A DNA stretch of 6,446 nucleotides, from NCBI GenBank assembly GCA_019314085.1, contig JAFCZZ010000093.1:1-6446 (forward strand). Reading direction: 5' to 3'. This stretch comes from Deltaproteobacteria bacterium. GTDB taxonomy: Bacteria; Desulfobacterota; Syntrophia; Syntrophales; UBA2210. The position numbers were made by a program, and so were the translations under genes. The first letter of the stretch is position 1. Each line of letters opens with the position of its first letter. Below, piece after piece: positions 1 to 5,943 of the stretch. The notes beneath the pieces were generated by a model that saw only the letters and a program-made list of their open reading frames with translations, was not told the DNA's origin and searched no databases.

Positions 1-1599
1 GAGGTCTGCAAGTTTGCCAATGTCCTCAAGTCCCACGGGATCAAAAAGGGAGATGTGGTAACCCTCTATCTTCCCATGATTCCCGAACTGGCCATTGCCA
101 TGCTGGCATGCACCCGGATCGGCGCGATCCACTGTATCGTCTTCGGCGGATTCTCCGCGGACGCTCTGAAAGACCGGATAGAAGACAGTTCGGCCAAGCT
201 GCTGGTCGTGTGCAACGGCACCTTCCGTGGCGCCAAGGCGGTTCCCCAGAAGGTCAGCGCCGATGAGGCGCTCAAGGAGTGTCCCTCTGTGGAGAAGGTT
301 ATTGTTGTAAACAGGGTCGGCGACAAGATCAAATGTGACTGGACGGAGGGAAGAGACTCCTGGTGGCACGACGAGATGGCAAAGGCCGACGCCGGCTGCG
401 AACCTGAGTGGATGGATTCCGAAGATCCCCTCTTTATCCTTTATACATCGGGCTCCACCGGAAAGCCGAAGGGGGTCATGCATACCACGGGAGGGTATCT
501 CACCTATGTGGCCTGTACCCACAAGCTGGTCTTTGACTATCACGAGGATGATATCTACTGGTGCACCGCCGATATCGGCTGGGTCACGGGACACAGCTAC
601 ATCGTCTACGGTCCCCTCTGCAACGGCGCCACCTCGGTCATGTTCGAGGGTGTTCCCAACTACCCCGACATGAGCCGGTTCTGGAAGATAGTGGAGAAAT
701 ACAAGGTAACCATCTTCTATACCGCCCCGACGGCGATCCGCGCTATCGCGAGGGAAGGCGACGAATGGGTGAAGAAGGCGGACATATCTTCCATAAGGAT
801 CCTTGGTTCGGTCGGTGAGCCGATTAATCCCGAGGCATGGAACTGGTATCACACGGTAATCGGACGCGGAGAATGTCCCATCGTGGATACCTTCTGGCAG
901 ACCGAAAATGGCGGCATAATTATCACACCGTTTCCCGGCGCCATTGACCTCAAGCCCGGCATGGCAACGGTGCCCTTCTTCGGTGTCGCCCCCGCGCTTA
1001 TGGACGAGGATGGCAAGGAGATAGACGATAAGGTCGCGAGCGGCGCGCTGTGCATAAGTAAACCCTGGCCGGGTCTGATGAGGGGCGTCTATGGTGATCC
1101 CACAAGATTCAAGGAGACCTACTTCGAGCAGTTCCCCGGGTACTATGTGGCGGGCGACGGAGCGAGACGCGATGAGGACGGTTATTATCAGATCACGGGA
1201 CGTATCGACGACGTTATCAATGTCTCCGGTCACAGGATGGGCACCGCGGAGGTGGAAAGCGCCCTGGTTGCCCACCCCAGGGTCGCGGAAGCGGCCGTCG
1301 TCGGGTATCCGCATGAGATCAAGGGACAGTCGATCTATGCCTATGTCACACTGAATACCGGTGTGGAAAAGACGGATGAGCTGAAGAAAGAACTGGCGGT
1401 TCATGTGCGTAAGGAAATCGGTCCCATCGCGACTCCCGAAAAGATCCAGTGGGCGGATGCTCTTCCCAAGACGAGAAGTGGAAAGATCATGCGCAGGATT
1501 TTGAAGAAGGTAGCGGCCGACGATGTCGAAGATATGGGTGACATCTCAACGCTGGCCGATCCCTCAGTCGTGGATGATATTGTGAAGAACAGGCTGTAA
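1..1599 (+). CDS. acs: Acetyl-CoA synthetase, AMP-forming (5' end cut by window)
   Basis: Cytoplasmic enzyme that joins acetate to CoA through an acetyl-adenylate, using ATP. The frame is open from base 1, so the gene is partial: 532 residues are visible and family members are about 650, so roughly 120 N-terminal residues lie to the left. Visible motifs, numbered from the first codon: the phosphate-binding loop [11 protein letters not shown] (148-158); the [14 protein letters not shown] block (from about 193); [10 protein letters not shown] (296-305), whose Trp corresponds to the residue that restricts the acyl pocket to acetate or propionate in Acs; the GD of the adenylate-binding motif (385-386); the hinge [13 protein letters not shown] (from about 400); and the catalytic, acetylation-controlled lysine in [11 protein letters not shown] (about 495). 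The tail [14 protein letters not shown] is typical of Acs. Propionyl-CoA synthetase is the main alternative. It probably once led directly into etfB (see the repeat that follows). Confidence 0.95.
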   Translation, partial: EVCKFANVLKSHGIKKGDVVTLYLPMIPELAIAMLACTRIGAIHCIVFGGFSADALKDRIEDSSAKLLVVCNGTFRGAKAVPQKVSADEALKECPSVEKVIVVNRVGDKIKCDWTEGRDSWWHDEMAKADAGCEPEWMDSEDPLFILYTSGSTGKPKGVMHTTGGYLTYVACTHKLVFDYHEDDIYWCTADIGWVTGHSYIVYGPLCNGATSVMFEGVPNYPDMSRFWKIVEKYKVTIFYTAPTAIRAIAREGDEWVKKADISSIRILGSVGEPINPEAWNWYHTVIGRGECPIVDTFWQTENGGIIITPFPGAIDLKPGMATVPFFGVAPALMDEDGKEIDDKVASGALCISKPWPGLMRGVYGDPTRFKETYFEQFPGYYVAGDGARRDEDGYYQITGRIDDVINVSGHRMGTAEVESALVAHPRVAEAAVVGYPHEIKGQSIYAYVTLNTGVEKTDELKKELAVHVRKEIGPIATPEKIQWADALPKTRSGKIMRRILKKVAADDVEDMGDISTLADPSVVDDIVKNRL

Positions 1600-1600
1600 G

Positions 1601-1701
1601 AAAACAGGGGTCAGGTCTTGCTTTTTGCCTTTTTCCTAAGGGACACCTCCCGCACTTCGGGAAGTGTCCCCGGGCAAAACGCAAGACCTGACCCCAAAAC
1701 A
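1601..1701. repeat. Long palindromic element with 6-bp flanking direct repeats (REP/MITE-like)
   Basis: The core at 1607-1695 (89 bp) is an almost complete hairpin. The outer arms 1607-1629 and 1673-1695 pair over 23 positions with one mismatch (1622/1680). They start with GGGGTCAGGTCTTGC and end with its exact reverse complement. An inner hairpin pairs 1640-1652 with 1658-1670, with one mismatch and a 5-nt loop. The core is bounded exactly by AAAACA on both sides (1601-1606 and 1696-1701), as a target duplication would be. Removing 1601-1695 leaves 22 nt between the acs stop and the etfB start, a normal operon junction. There is no coding capacity, so any mobility would need an enzyme elsewhere; a REP-associated tyrosine transposase (IS200-like) is my guess from memory of similar motifs. 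There is no T-run after the stem, so it does not look like a terminator. Confidence 0.85.
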
Positions 1702-1704
1702 GGC

Positions 1705-1710
1705 AGGAGG
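1705..1710 (+). promoter_or_regulatory. Ribosome binding site of etfB
   Basis: AGGAGG lies 6 nt before the ATG at 1717. It fixes the start there rather than at a TTG 99 nt upstream (1618), which would place the repeat element inside the protein. Confidence 0.9.
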
Positions 1711-1716
1711 TCAAAG

Positions 1717-2478
1717 ATGAACATAGTCGCATGTGTAAAACAGGTTCCCGATACCGAGGCGTTGATTAAGGTGAAGGCGGACGGTTCCGGTATCGACGAG
1801 GGTGGTATCAAGTGGGTGATGAACCCCTATGATGAGTATGGTGTTGAGGAGGCCCTGAAACTGAAAGAGGCGAACGGCGGAGAAGTAACGGTTGTATCCC
1901 TCGGTCCCGCGCGGACAATGGAGACAATCAGGACCGCTCTCGCCATGGGCGTGGACAAAGGGGTGCATATCACGATTGACGAGGCGGACGCCTATAACAC
2001 GGCAGCTGCCCTGGCGGCAGCCATAAAGGAGATCAGTCCCGATGTCGTTTTCTGCGGACAGAGAGCGATCGATGATGACTCCGGTCAGGTGGGTTCCGTC
2101 CTGGCCGAGCTGCTCGGGATTCCCCAGATTACAATTATAACCGGATTTGAGGTGGCGGACGGCAAGGTGAAGGCCATCAAACCCATAGAAGGCGCGCAGC
2201 TTGTCATAGAGAGCGCGATGCCGTGCGTTGTTACCGCGCAGAAGGGATTGAACGAACCGCGTTACGCGTCCCTCCCCGGCATTATGAAGGCGAAGAAGAA
2301 ACCGGTCGATGTCAAGGACGCGGAGGCCCTCGGTATATCCATCGAGCCGAAGGCGAAGATTGCCACAATGACTCCCCCTCCGGAAAGGGCCCCGGGAAAG
2401 ATCATCGAAGGTGATGATCCGGCCGTGAAGGCTGCTGAGCTGGTCAAACTGTTGAGGGAAGAGGCCAAGGTAATTTAA
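1717..2478 (+). CDS. etfB: Electron transfer flavoprotein, beta subunit
   Basis: Small subunit of the soluble ETF heterodimer, which takes electrons from acyl-CoA dehydrogenases and passes them to a membrane oxidoreductase. The product is 253 residues, the usual family length. The N-terminus MNIVACVKQVPDTEA and the block WVMNPYDEYGVEEAL (33-47) are typical of EtfB. The nucleotide-binding loop is CGQRAIDDDSGQVG (113-126), and the family signature NEPRYASLPGIMKAKKK is at 179-195, in the recognition-loop region that contacts partner dehydrogenases. The loop reads DDDSGQ; from memory, electron-bifurcating ETFs tend to have DGDTAQVGP here, so this one looks non-bifurcating with AMP at that site. 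It is followed after 25 nt by etfA. It is preceded by the palindromic element, so transcription probably reads through from acs; I see no clear promoter of its own. Confidence 0.95.
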   Translation: MNIVACVKQVPDTEALIKVKADGSGIDEGGIKWVMNPYDEYGVEEALKLKEANGGEVTVVSLGPARTMETIRTALAMGVDKGVHITIDEADAYNTAAALAAAIKEISPDVVFCGQRAIDDDSGQVGSVLAELLGIPQITIITGFEVADGKVKAIKPIEGAQLVIESAMPCVVTAQKGLNEPRYASLPGIMKAKKKPVDVKDAEALGISIEPKAKIATMTPPPERAPGKIIEGDDPAVKAAELVKLLREEAKVI

Positions 2479-2503
2479 CGGAGAAAGGGAGGAGGATAAA
2501 AAA

Positions 2504-3478
2504 ATGGCAAAAGATGTATGGATAGTTGCTGAACATAGAGATGGCGCCCTTCGTAATGTCTCATTCGAGATTGCGAGCGCGGCGAGAAACCTCGCGGATG
2601 AACTGGGCGAGGAGGTGTGCGCGGTTCTGGTGGGGTCCGGAGTGGAAGGATTCGCCCCGGAGCTGGCCAAATATGGTGTGGACAAGGTCTATGTGGCGGA
2701 TGACGCCATATTCGCGGATTATACGACGGACGCTTACAGCGAGGCGGTCGCGAAGGTTGTGAAGGAAAATGACGCGTCCATCCTGCTTCTGGCCTCATCG
2801 GTCCAGGGCAAAGATCTTTCATCCAGACTGGTCGGAAAACTGGCCACCGGGATGGCTTCGGACTGTACGGATGTGAAGATAGCCGATGGCAAACTTCTCG
2901 CCATCAGGCCGATGTACGCGGGCAAATGCTTCGGGGAAATTGTTGTGGAAAGCTGTCCCCAGATGGCGTCTCTGCGCCCGAAGGTTTTCGCCGCGGTGGA
3001 GAATACCAAGGCCGGCGCGGTGGTGAAGTTTGACGCGGGTATCGCCGCTGACGCGCTCAAAACAAAGGTGCTTGAAACGCAGAAGGATACAAGCGGCAAG
3101 GTCGATCTTACGGAAGCGGATGTCATTGTTTCCGGCGGACGCGGAATGAAGGGCGCCGACGAGTACAAGGTAATTGAAGAACTGGCAGACCTTCTCGGCG
3201 CGGCAGTCGGCGCGTCAAGGGCGGCAGTTGACGCGGGATGGAGACCGCAGTCGGATCAGGTGGGGCAGACCGGCAAGGTGGTCTCTCCGAACCTGTACAT
3301 TGCCTGTGGCATCTCCGGAGCCATTCAGCATTTAGCCGGCATGAGTTCTTCGAAATATATCGTCGCGATCAATAAGGATGCCGAGGCCCCGATTTTTGCC
3401 AGGGCCGATTACGGTGTCGTGGACGATCTCTTCAAGGTCGTTCCAGAAGTGACCGCGGAAGCGAAGAAGATACTTTAA
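2504..3478 (+). CDS. etfA: Electron transfer flavoprotein, alpha subunit
   Basis: FAD-binding large subunit of ETF, 324 residues, which is full length. The start is supported by AGGAGG at 2490-2495, 8 nt before the ATG. Residues 1 to about 190 form the divergent N-terminal domain (MAKDVWIVAEHRDG...). The C-terminal FAD domain follows: VSGGRGM (209-215), GASRAAVDAGW (236-246), DQVGQTGK (251-258), and the classic EtfA signature beginning LYIACGISGAIQH and ending VAIN (264-290). APIFARADYGVVDDLF (295-310) is also typical. There is no N-terminal ferredoxin-like extension. The gene sits 25 nt after etfB, so the two are surely co-transcribed, and transcription ends just after it at a strong terminator. 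Confidence 0.96.
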   Translation: MAKDVWIVAEHRDGALRNVSFEIASAARNLADELGEEVCAVLVGSGVEGFAPELAKYGVDKVYVADDAIFADYTTDAYSEAVAKVVKENDASILLLASSVQGKDLSSRLVGKLATGMASDCTDVKIADGKLLAIRPMYAGKCFGEIVVESCPQMASLRPKVFAAVENTKAGAVVKFDAGIAADALKTKVLETQKDTSGKVDLTEADVIVSGGRGMKGADEYKVIEELADLLGAAVGASRAAVDAGWRPQSDQVGQTGKVVSPNLYIACGISGAIQHLAGMSSSKYIVAINKDAEAPIFARADYGVVDDLFKVVPEVTAEAKKIL

Positions 3479-3484
3479 TACTTG

Positions 3485-3519
3485 AACGGGGGTGGGTGAT
3501 TTATCCATCCCCGTTTTTT
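3485..3519 (+). terminator. Intrinsic terminator after etfA
   Basis: The arms ACGGGGGTGGG (3486-3496) and TCCATCCCCGT (3504-3514) form an 11-bp stem with two G·U pairs and a 7-nt loop. The stem runs directly into a T-tract (3514-3519). It lies 7 nt after the etfA stop, so it should separate the etf transcript from the next gene. Confidence 0.88.
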
Positions 3520-3601
3520 CAGACAGGATTAACGGGATTTGCCGGATTAAAAAAAGGGTTAGCATAATTGGTTTCATCATGTCTATCCTGTCAAATATCT
3601 G
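3520..3601. repeat. Degenerate palindromic repeat (GACAGGAT/ATCCTGTC family)
   Basis: The ends are inverted copies: CAGACAGGAT at 3520-3529 and ATCCTGTC at 3585-3592, the latter continuing AAATATCTG to 3601, so both tips read CAGA inward. The core inverted repeat GACAGGAT (3522-3529) with ATCCTGTC (3585-3592) is perfect over 8 bp. Inside the left arm, GGATT recurs three times at exact 9-nt spacing (3526, 3535, 3544). From memory, this resembles an interspersed repeat built of GATTAACAGGATT-like units found in many environmental bacterial genomes; I cannot confirm that here. It starts right at the end of the terminator T-tract and ends just before the next gene. Confidence 0.65.
3539..3568 (+). 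promoter_or_regulatory. Possible sigma-70 type promoter for the membrane oxidoreductase gene
   Basis: TTGCCG (3539-3544, 4 of 6 to the -35 consensus) and CATAAT (3563-3568, 5 of 6 to the -10 consensus) are 18 nt apart. A promoter is needed here because a strong terminator lies just upstream. Both boxes fall inside the palindromic repeat. This is a weak call made on consensus matching alone. Confidence 0.35.
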
Positions 3602-3613
3602 AAATCCATGTAT

Positions 3614-3624
3614 GGAGGCGGAGG
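3614..3624 (+). promoter_or_regulatory. Ribosome binding site choosing the start at 3629
   Basis: GGAGG occurs twice, at 3614-3618 and 3620-3624, lying 10 and 4 nt before the ATG at 3629. The in-frame ATG at 3608 has no purine-rich site before it and would put these bases inside the coding region as a Gly run, so 3629 is preferred. Confidence 0.75.
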
Positions 3625-3628
3625 CATT

Positions 3629-5818
3629 ATGGCACACGGCGTAGATGCATACACTGTAGGAAATGAGGGAAGAGAGATATTCTGGAATGCCCCCTTCCCG
3701 TCAGAGTTGATTCTTTTTATATTCGCGGGGATCGCCATAGCGGTATGCTGCTATGGTTTTTACAGACGCTGGAAGATGTGGAAGGCGATCGGCCTGCCGG
3801 AAAACAGGATAGATAACCCGGGGGAGAGGATCAAGTCCCTTCTCCTCAATTCCATTCTGCAGTTAAAGACGTTCAAGGACGTGTTTCCAGGCATCATGCA
3901 CGCGCTTATATTCTTCGGCTTTTTTGTCCTTATATGGGGCGCTGCCTTTGACGCCACACACTTTCACATGCCCTTCCTCGTTCCCTTTTTCAATGGTACA
4001 TTCTATCTCTGGTTTTCATTCACCATGGAGGTGTTCGGCCTGGCCGTTCTCGCCGGTATCGTGCTGGCGGTCTGGAGGAGATATATCCAGAAACCGGAAA
4101 GGCTGGAATACAGGGGAAAATCCGATACTATCGTGGACGATACTATCATACTGACCCTGATAGCCGGCATTATTATAACGGGATTTCTGCTCGAGGCTTT
4201 CAGACTGTATGTTAACATCAATGTGGACGGATACACCTGGGGCGGATGGTCATTTGTGGGATACGCCCTTTCGAAGACCCTGACCGGCGTAAGCTACAAT
4301 ACAGTCGAAATTCTTCACCAGTGGACGTGGTGGATACACGCCTTTGTGGCCTTTGGCTTTATCGCGTATATTCCCTATTCAAAGCTGATACACATTGTCC
4401 TCGCTCCTGCCAACCAGTATATGAGATCGCTGAAACCGGCGGGATATCTTGAACCTATTGCCGACTTTGAAAACGCGGAGTCGTTCGGTGTCGGGCAGCT
4501 TGAGGATTTCACGTGGAAGCAGATCTTTAATTCCGACGCGTGTCTGAGGTGTGGAAGGTGTCAGGATGTGTGTCCCGCTTATCTGTCGGGCAAGCCCCTT
4601 TCTCCGAAGAAACTGCATCAGGATATCAAGGAATACTGGCTGGAGAGAGCGCCGGTTGTAATGGCGGCAAAGCTTTCCGCCAAAGAGGGTGAAGAGCCTG
4701 TCATACCGGAACCGGAAAAGGTCATGGTGGGCGGGGTTATAGATCTCCACGAGTTGTGGGCGTGCACAAACTGTATGGCCTGTATGGAGGTCTGCCCGGT
4801 ATTCAATGAGCATGTTCCGATGATAACAGGCATGAGGCAGTACAAGGTGCTGATGGAGGCGGATTTCTCCCCGGAACTGCAGCTGACTTACAGAAATATG
4901 GAGAACAACTCGAACCCCTGGGGGATAGGGGCTCACATGAGGGCCGACTGGGCCAAAGAGCTGGGCGTCAAGACGCTGGCCGAAGATCCGGATGTGGAGT
5001 ATCTCTTCTATGTGGGATGTTCCGGGTCCTTTGATGACAGGAGCAAAAAGGTTACAGTCGCCTTTGCCAAACTCCTGAAGGATGCCGGTGTCAGTTTCGG
5101 CATCCTGGGTGAGGAAGAGAGCTGCTGCGGCGATTCCGCCATGAGGGGTGGAAATGAATATCTTTCGCAGACCCTGGCGCAGATGAACATAGACGTGATG
5201 AACGGATATGGCGTAAAGAAGGTCATTTGCACCTGCCCCCACGGATATAACACCCTCAAGAAGGATTATCCGCATTTTGGCGGCAATTTCGAGGTCTATC
5301 ATCACACAGAGATAATCGCGGATCTGATAGCCCGGGGCAAGATCAAACTGAAGGAGTCGGTCAGTCCCGACAAGTCGGGATTCACATACCACGATTCCTG
5401 TTTCCTCGGCAGATACAATGACATCTACGAGCAGCCGAGGAATATACTCAAGGCTGTTCCCGGCATGAAGCTGTCCGAGATGGCCAGTAATCACGAGAAG
5501 AGCTTCTGCTGCGGCGCCGGCGGCGCGAGGATGTGGATGGAAGAGGATATCGGAGAGCGGATCAACGACATGAGGACGGATCAGGCCATAGAAGTGAAAG
5601 CGGATACCATAGCGGTTGCCTGTCCCTTCTGCCTTACGATGATGTCGGACGGCATCAAGGACCGCGAGGTGGAAGAGAAGATGAAGGCCCTTGATATAGC
5701 CGAGATAGTCTGGGAGTCCATGGGTCTTGAAGAGGCCCCGGCCCCGGCTGATGTTCCGGAAGAAAACAATGTGAAAGAGAGCGCTCCGGAGGAAGAAACC
5801 CCTGCCGGGACGGATTAA
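3629..5818 (+). CDS. Membrane haem/Fe-S oxidoreductase, likely EtfAB:menaquinone oxidoreductase (EMO type)
   Basis: Likely carries electrons from EtfAB into the membrane menaquinone pool. The product is 729 residues. About five hydrophobic segments form the NarI-like N-terminal part (roughly 26-45, 88-107, 125-149, 170-192, 233-258), with candidate haem b histidines His91, His237 and His255. Two ferredoxin-type [4Fe-4S] motifs follow: Cys305/308/311/315 and Cys379/382/385/389. Two CCG domains of the HdrB/HdrD kind come next. The first has Cys464, CCG at 499-501 and CPHG at 536-539, where Gly replaces the usual last Cys. The second has Cys591, CCG at 627-629 and Cys665/668, matching the spacing CX35CCX36CXXC expected for a noncubane cluster. 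An acidic, Pro/Ala-rich tail (about 701-729) looks disordered. It lies beside etfBA, as in known fatty-acid-oxidising syntrophs, which supports the EMO assignment. A terminator separates the two, so it probably has its own promoter. A general HdrD-like oxidoreductase is the alternative. Confidence 0.9.
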   Translation: MAHGVDAYTVGNEGREIFWNAPFPSELILFIFAGIAIAVCCYGFYRRWKMWKAIGLPENRIDNPGERIKSLLLNSILQLKTFKDVFPGIMHALIFFGFFVLIWGAAFDATHFHMPFLVPFFNGTFYLWFSFTMEVFGLAVLAGIVLAVWRRYIQKPERLEYRGKSDTIVDDTIILTLIAGIIITGFLLEAFRLYVNINVDGYTWGGWSFVGYALSKTLTGVSYNTVEILHQWTWWIHAFVAFGFIAYIPYSKLIHIVLAPANQYMRSLKPAGYLEPIADFENAESFGVGQLEDFTWKQIFNSDACLRCGRCQDVCPAYLSGKPLSPKKLHQDIKEYWLERAPVVMAAKLSAKEGEEPVIPEPEKVMVGGVIDLHELWACTNCMACMEVCPVFNEHVPMITGMRQYKVLMEADFSPELQLTYRNMENNSNPWGIGAHMRADWAKELGVKTLAEDPDVEYLFYVGCSGSFDDRSKKVTVAFAKLLKDAGVSFGILGEEESCCGDSAMRGGNEYLSQTLAQMNIDVMNGYGVKKVICTCPHGYNTLKKDYPHFGGNFEVYHHTEIIADLIARGKIKLKESVSPDKSGFTYHDSCFLGRYNDIYEQPRNILKAVPGMKLSEMASNHEKSFCCGAGGARMWMEEDIGERINDMRTDQAIEVKADTIAVACPFCLTMMSDGIKDREVEEKMKALDIAEIVWESMGLEEAPAPADVPEENNVKESAPEEETPAGTD

Positions 5819-5829
5819 GGAGGAAAAGG
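5818..5829 (+). repeat. Short direct repeat containing AGGAGG, copy 1 (copy 2 at 5873-5884)
   Basis: AGGAGGAAAAGG occurs here, overlapping the last base of the preceding stop codon, and again at 5873-5884 inside the loop of the palindromic element. Copy 1 looks like an ordinary Shine-Dalgarno site just after a stop codon, but no start codon follows at a usable distance. It may be a stranded ribosome binding site. Confidence 0.6.
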
Positions 5830-5910
5830 GGTCACACCTATTTATTTCCCTCAAACCTTTAAACCCCCCAAGAGGAGGAAAAGGAAAATAAATAGGTGTG
5901 ACCCCTTTTC
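5823..5910. repeat. Long palindromic element with GGGGTCA/TGACCCC tips
   Basis: Arms 5823-5847 and 5886-5910 are perfect inverted copies over 25 bp. They extend to 5851 and 5882 with one mismatch (5848/5885), enclosing a 30-nt loop. Within them, GGGGTCACACCTATT (5828-5842) mirrors AATAGGTGTGACCCC (5891-5905). The tips GGGGTCA and TGACCCC are identical to those of the element at 1607-1695, but the inner arms differ, so these appear to be two subfamilies of one repeat type. The 3' arm runs into a T-rich stretch (5906-5920, broken by two C and one A), so on the + strand the hairpin could also act as a leaky terminator. No clear target duplication abuts it. Confidence 0.85.
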
Positions 5911-5927
5911 TTTTCATTTTAACCTAA

Positions 5928-5933
5928 AGGAGG
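5928..5933 (+). promoter_or_regulatory. Ribosome binding site of the acyl-CoA ligase
   Basis: AGGAGG lies 10 nt before the ATG at 5944. It sits outside the palindromic element and fixes the start of the last gene. Confidence 0.85.
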
Positions 5934-5943
5934 GCAGGAACTT

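Noticed and set aside
1640..1670. Inner hairpin of the first palindromic element as an intrinsic terminator of acs
   Set aside because: The stem is good, but it is followed by CGGGCAAAAC and not a T-run on the + strand, and the minus strand has none either.
1618..1716. N-terminal extension of EtfB from a TTG codon
   Set aside because: The extension is translated palindromic repeat, while a good ribosome binding site and the conserved EtfB N-terminus point to 1717.
1600..1716. CRISPR array or riboswitch in the acs-etfB gap
   Set aside because: There is a single palindrome with no repeated direct units and spacers, and no aptamer-like conserved core; the inverted-repeat design explains nearly all of the gap.
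1711..2685. A 324-codon minus-strand open frame across etfB and the start of etfA
   Set aside because: It is antisense to two well-supported genes and shows no family motif. It spans both genes and their junction, as a shadow frame would.
3608..3628. Earlier ATG for the membrane oxidoreductase adding MYGGGGI
   Set aside because: There is no ribosome binding site before it, and the Gly codons are the duplicated GGAGG sites of the ATG at 3629.
4379..5917. A 512-codon open frame on the minus strand across the Fe-S domains of the membrane oxidoreductase
   Set aside because: It lies opposite a gene with dense, correctly spaced cysteine motifs. Its own translation shows no recognisable domain, and codon bias in the sense gene explains the lack of stops.
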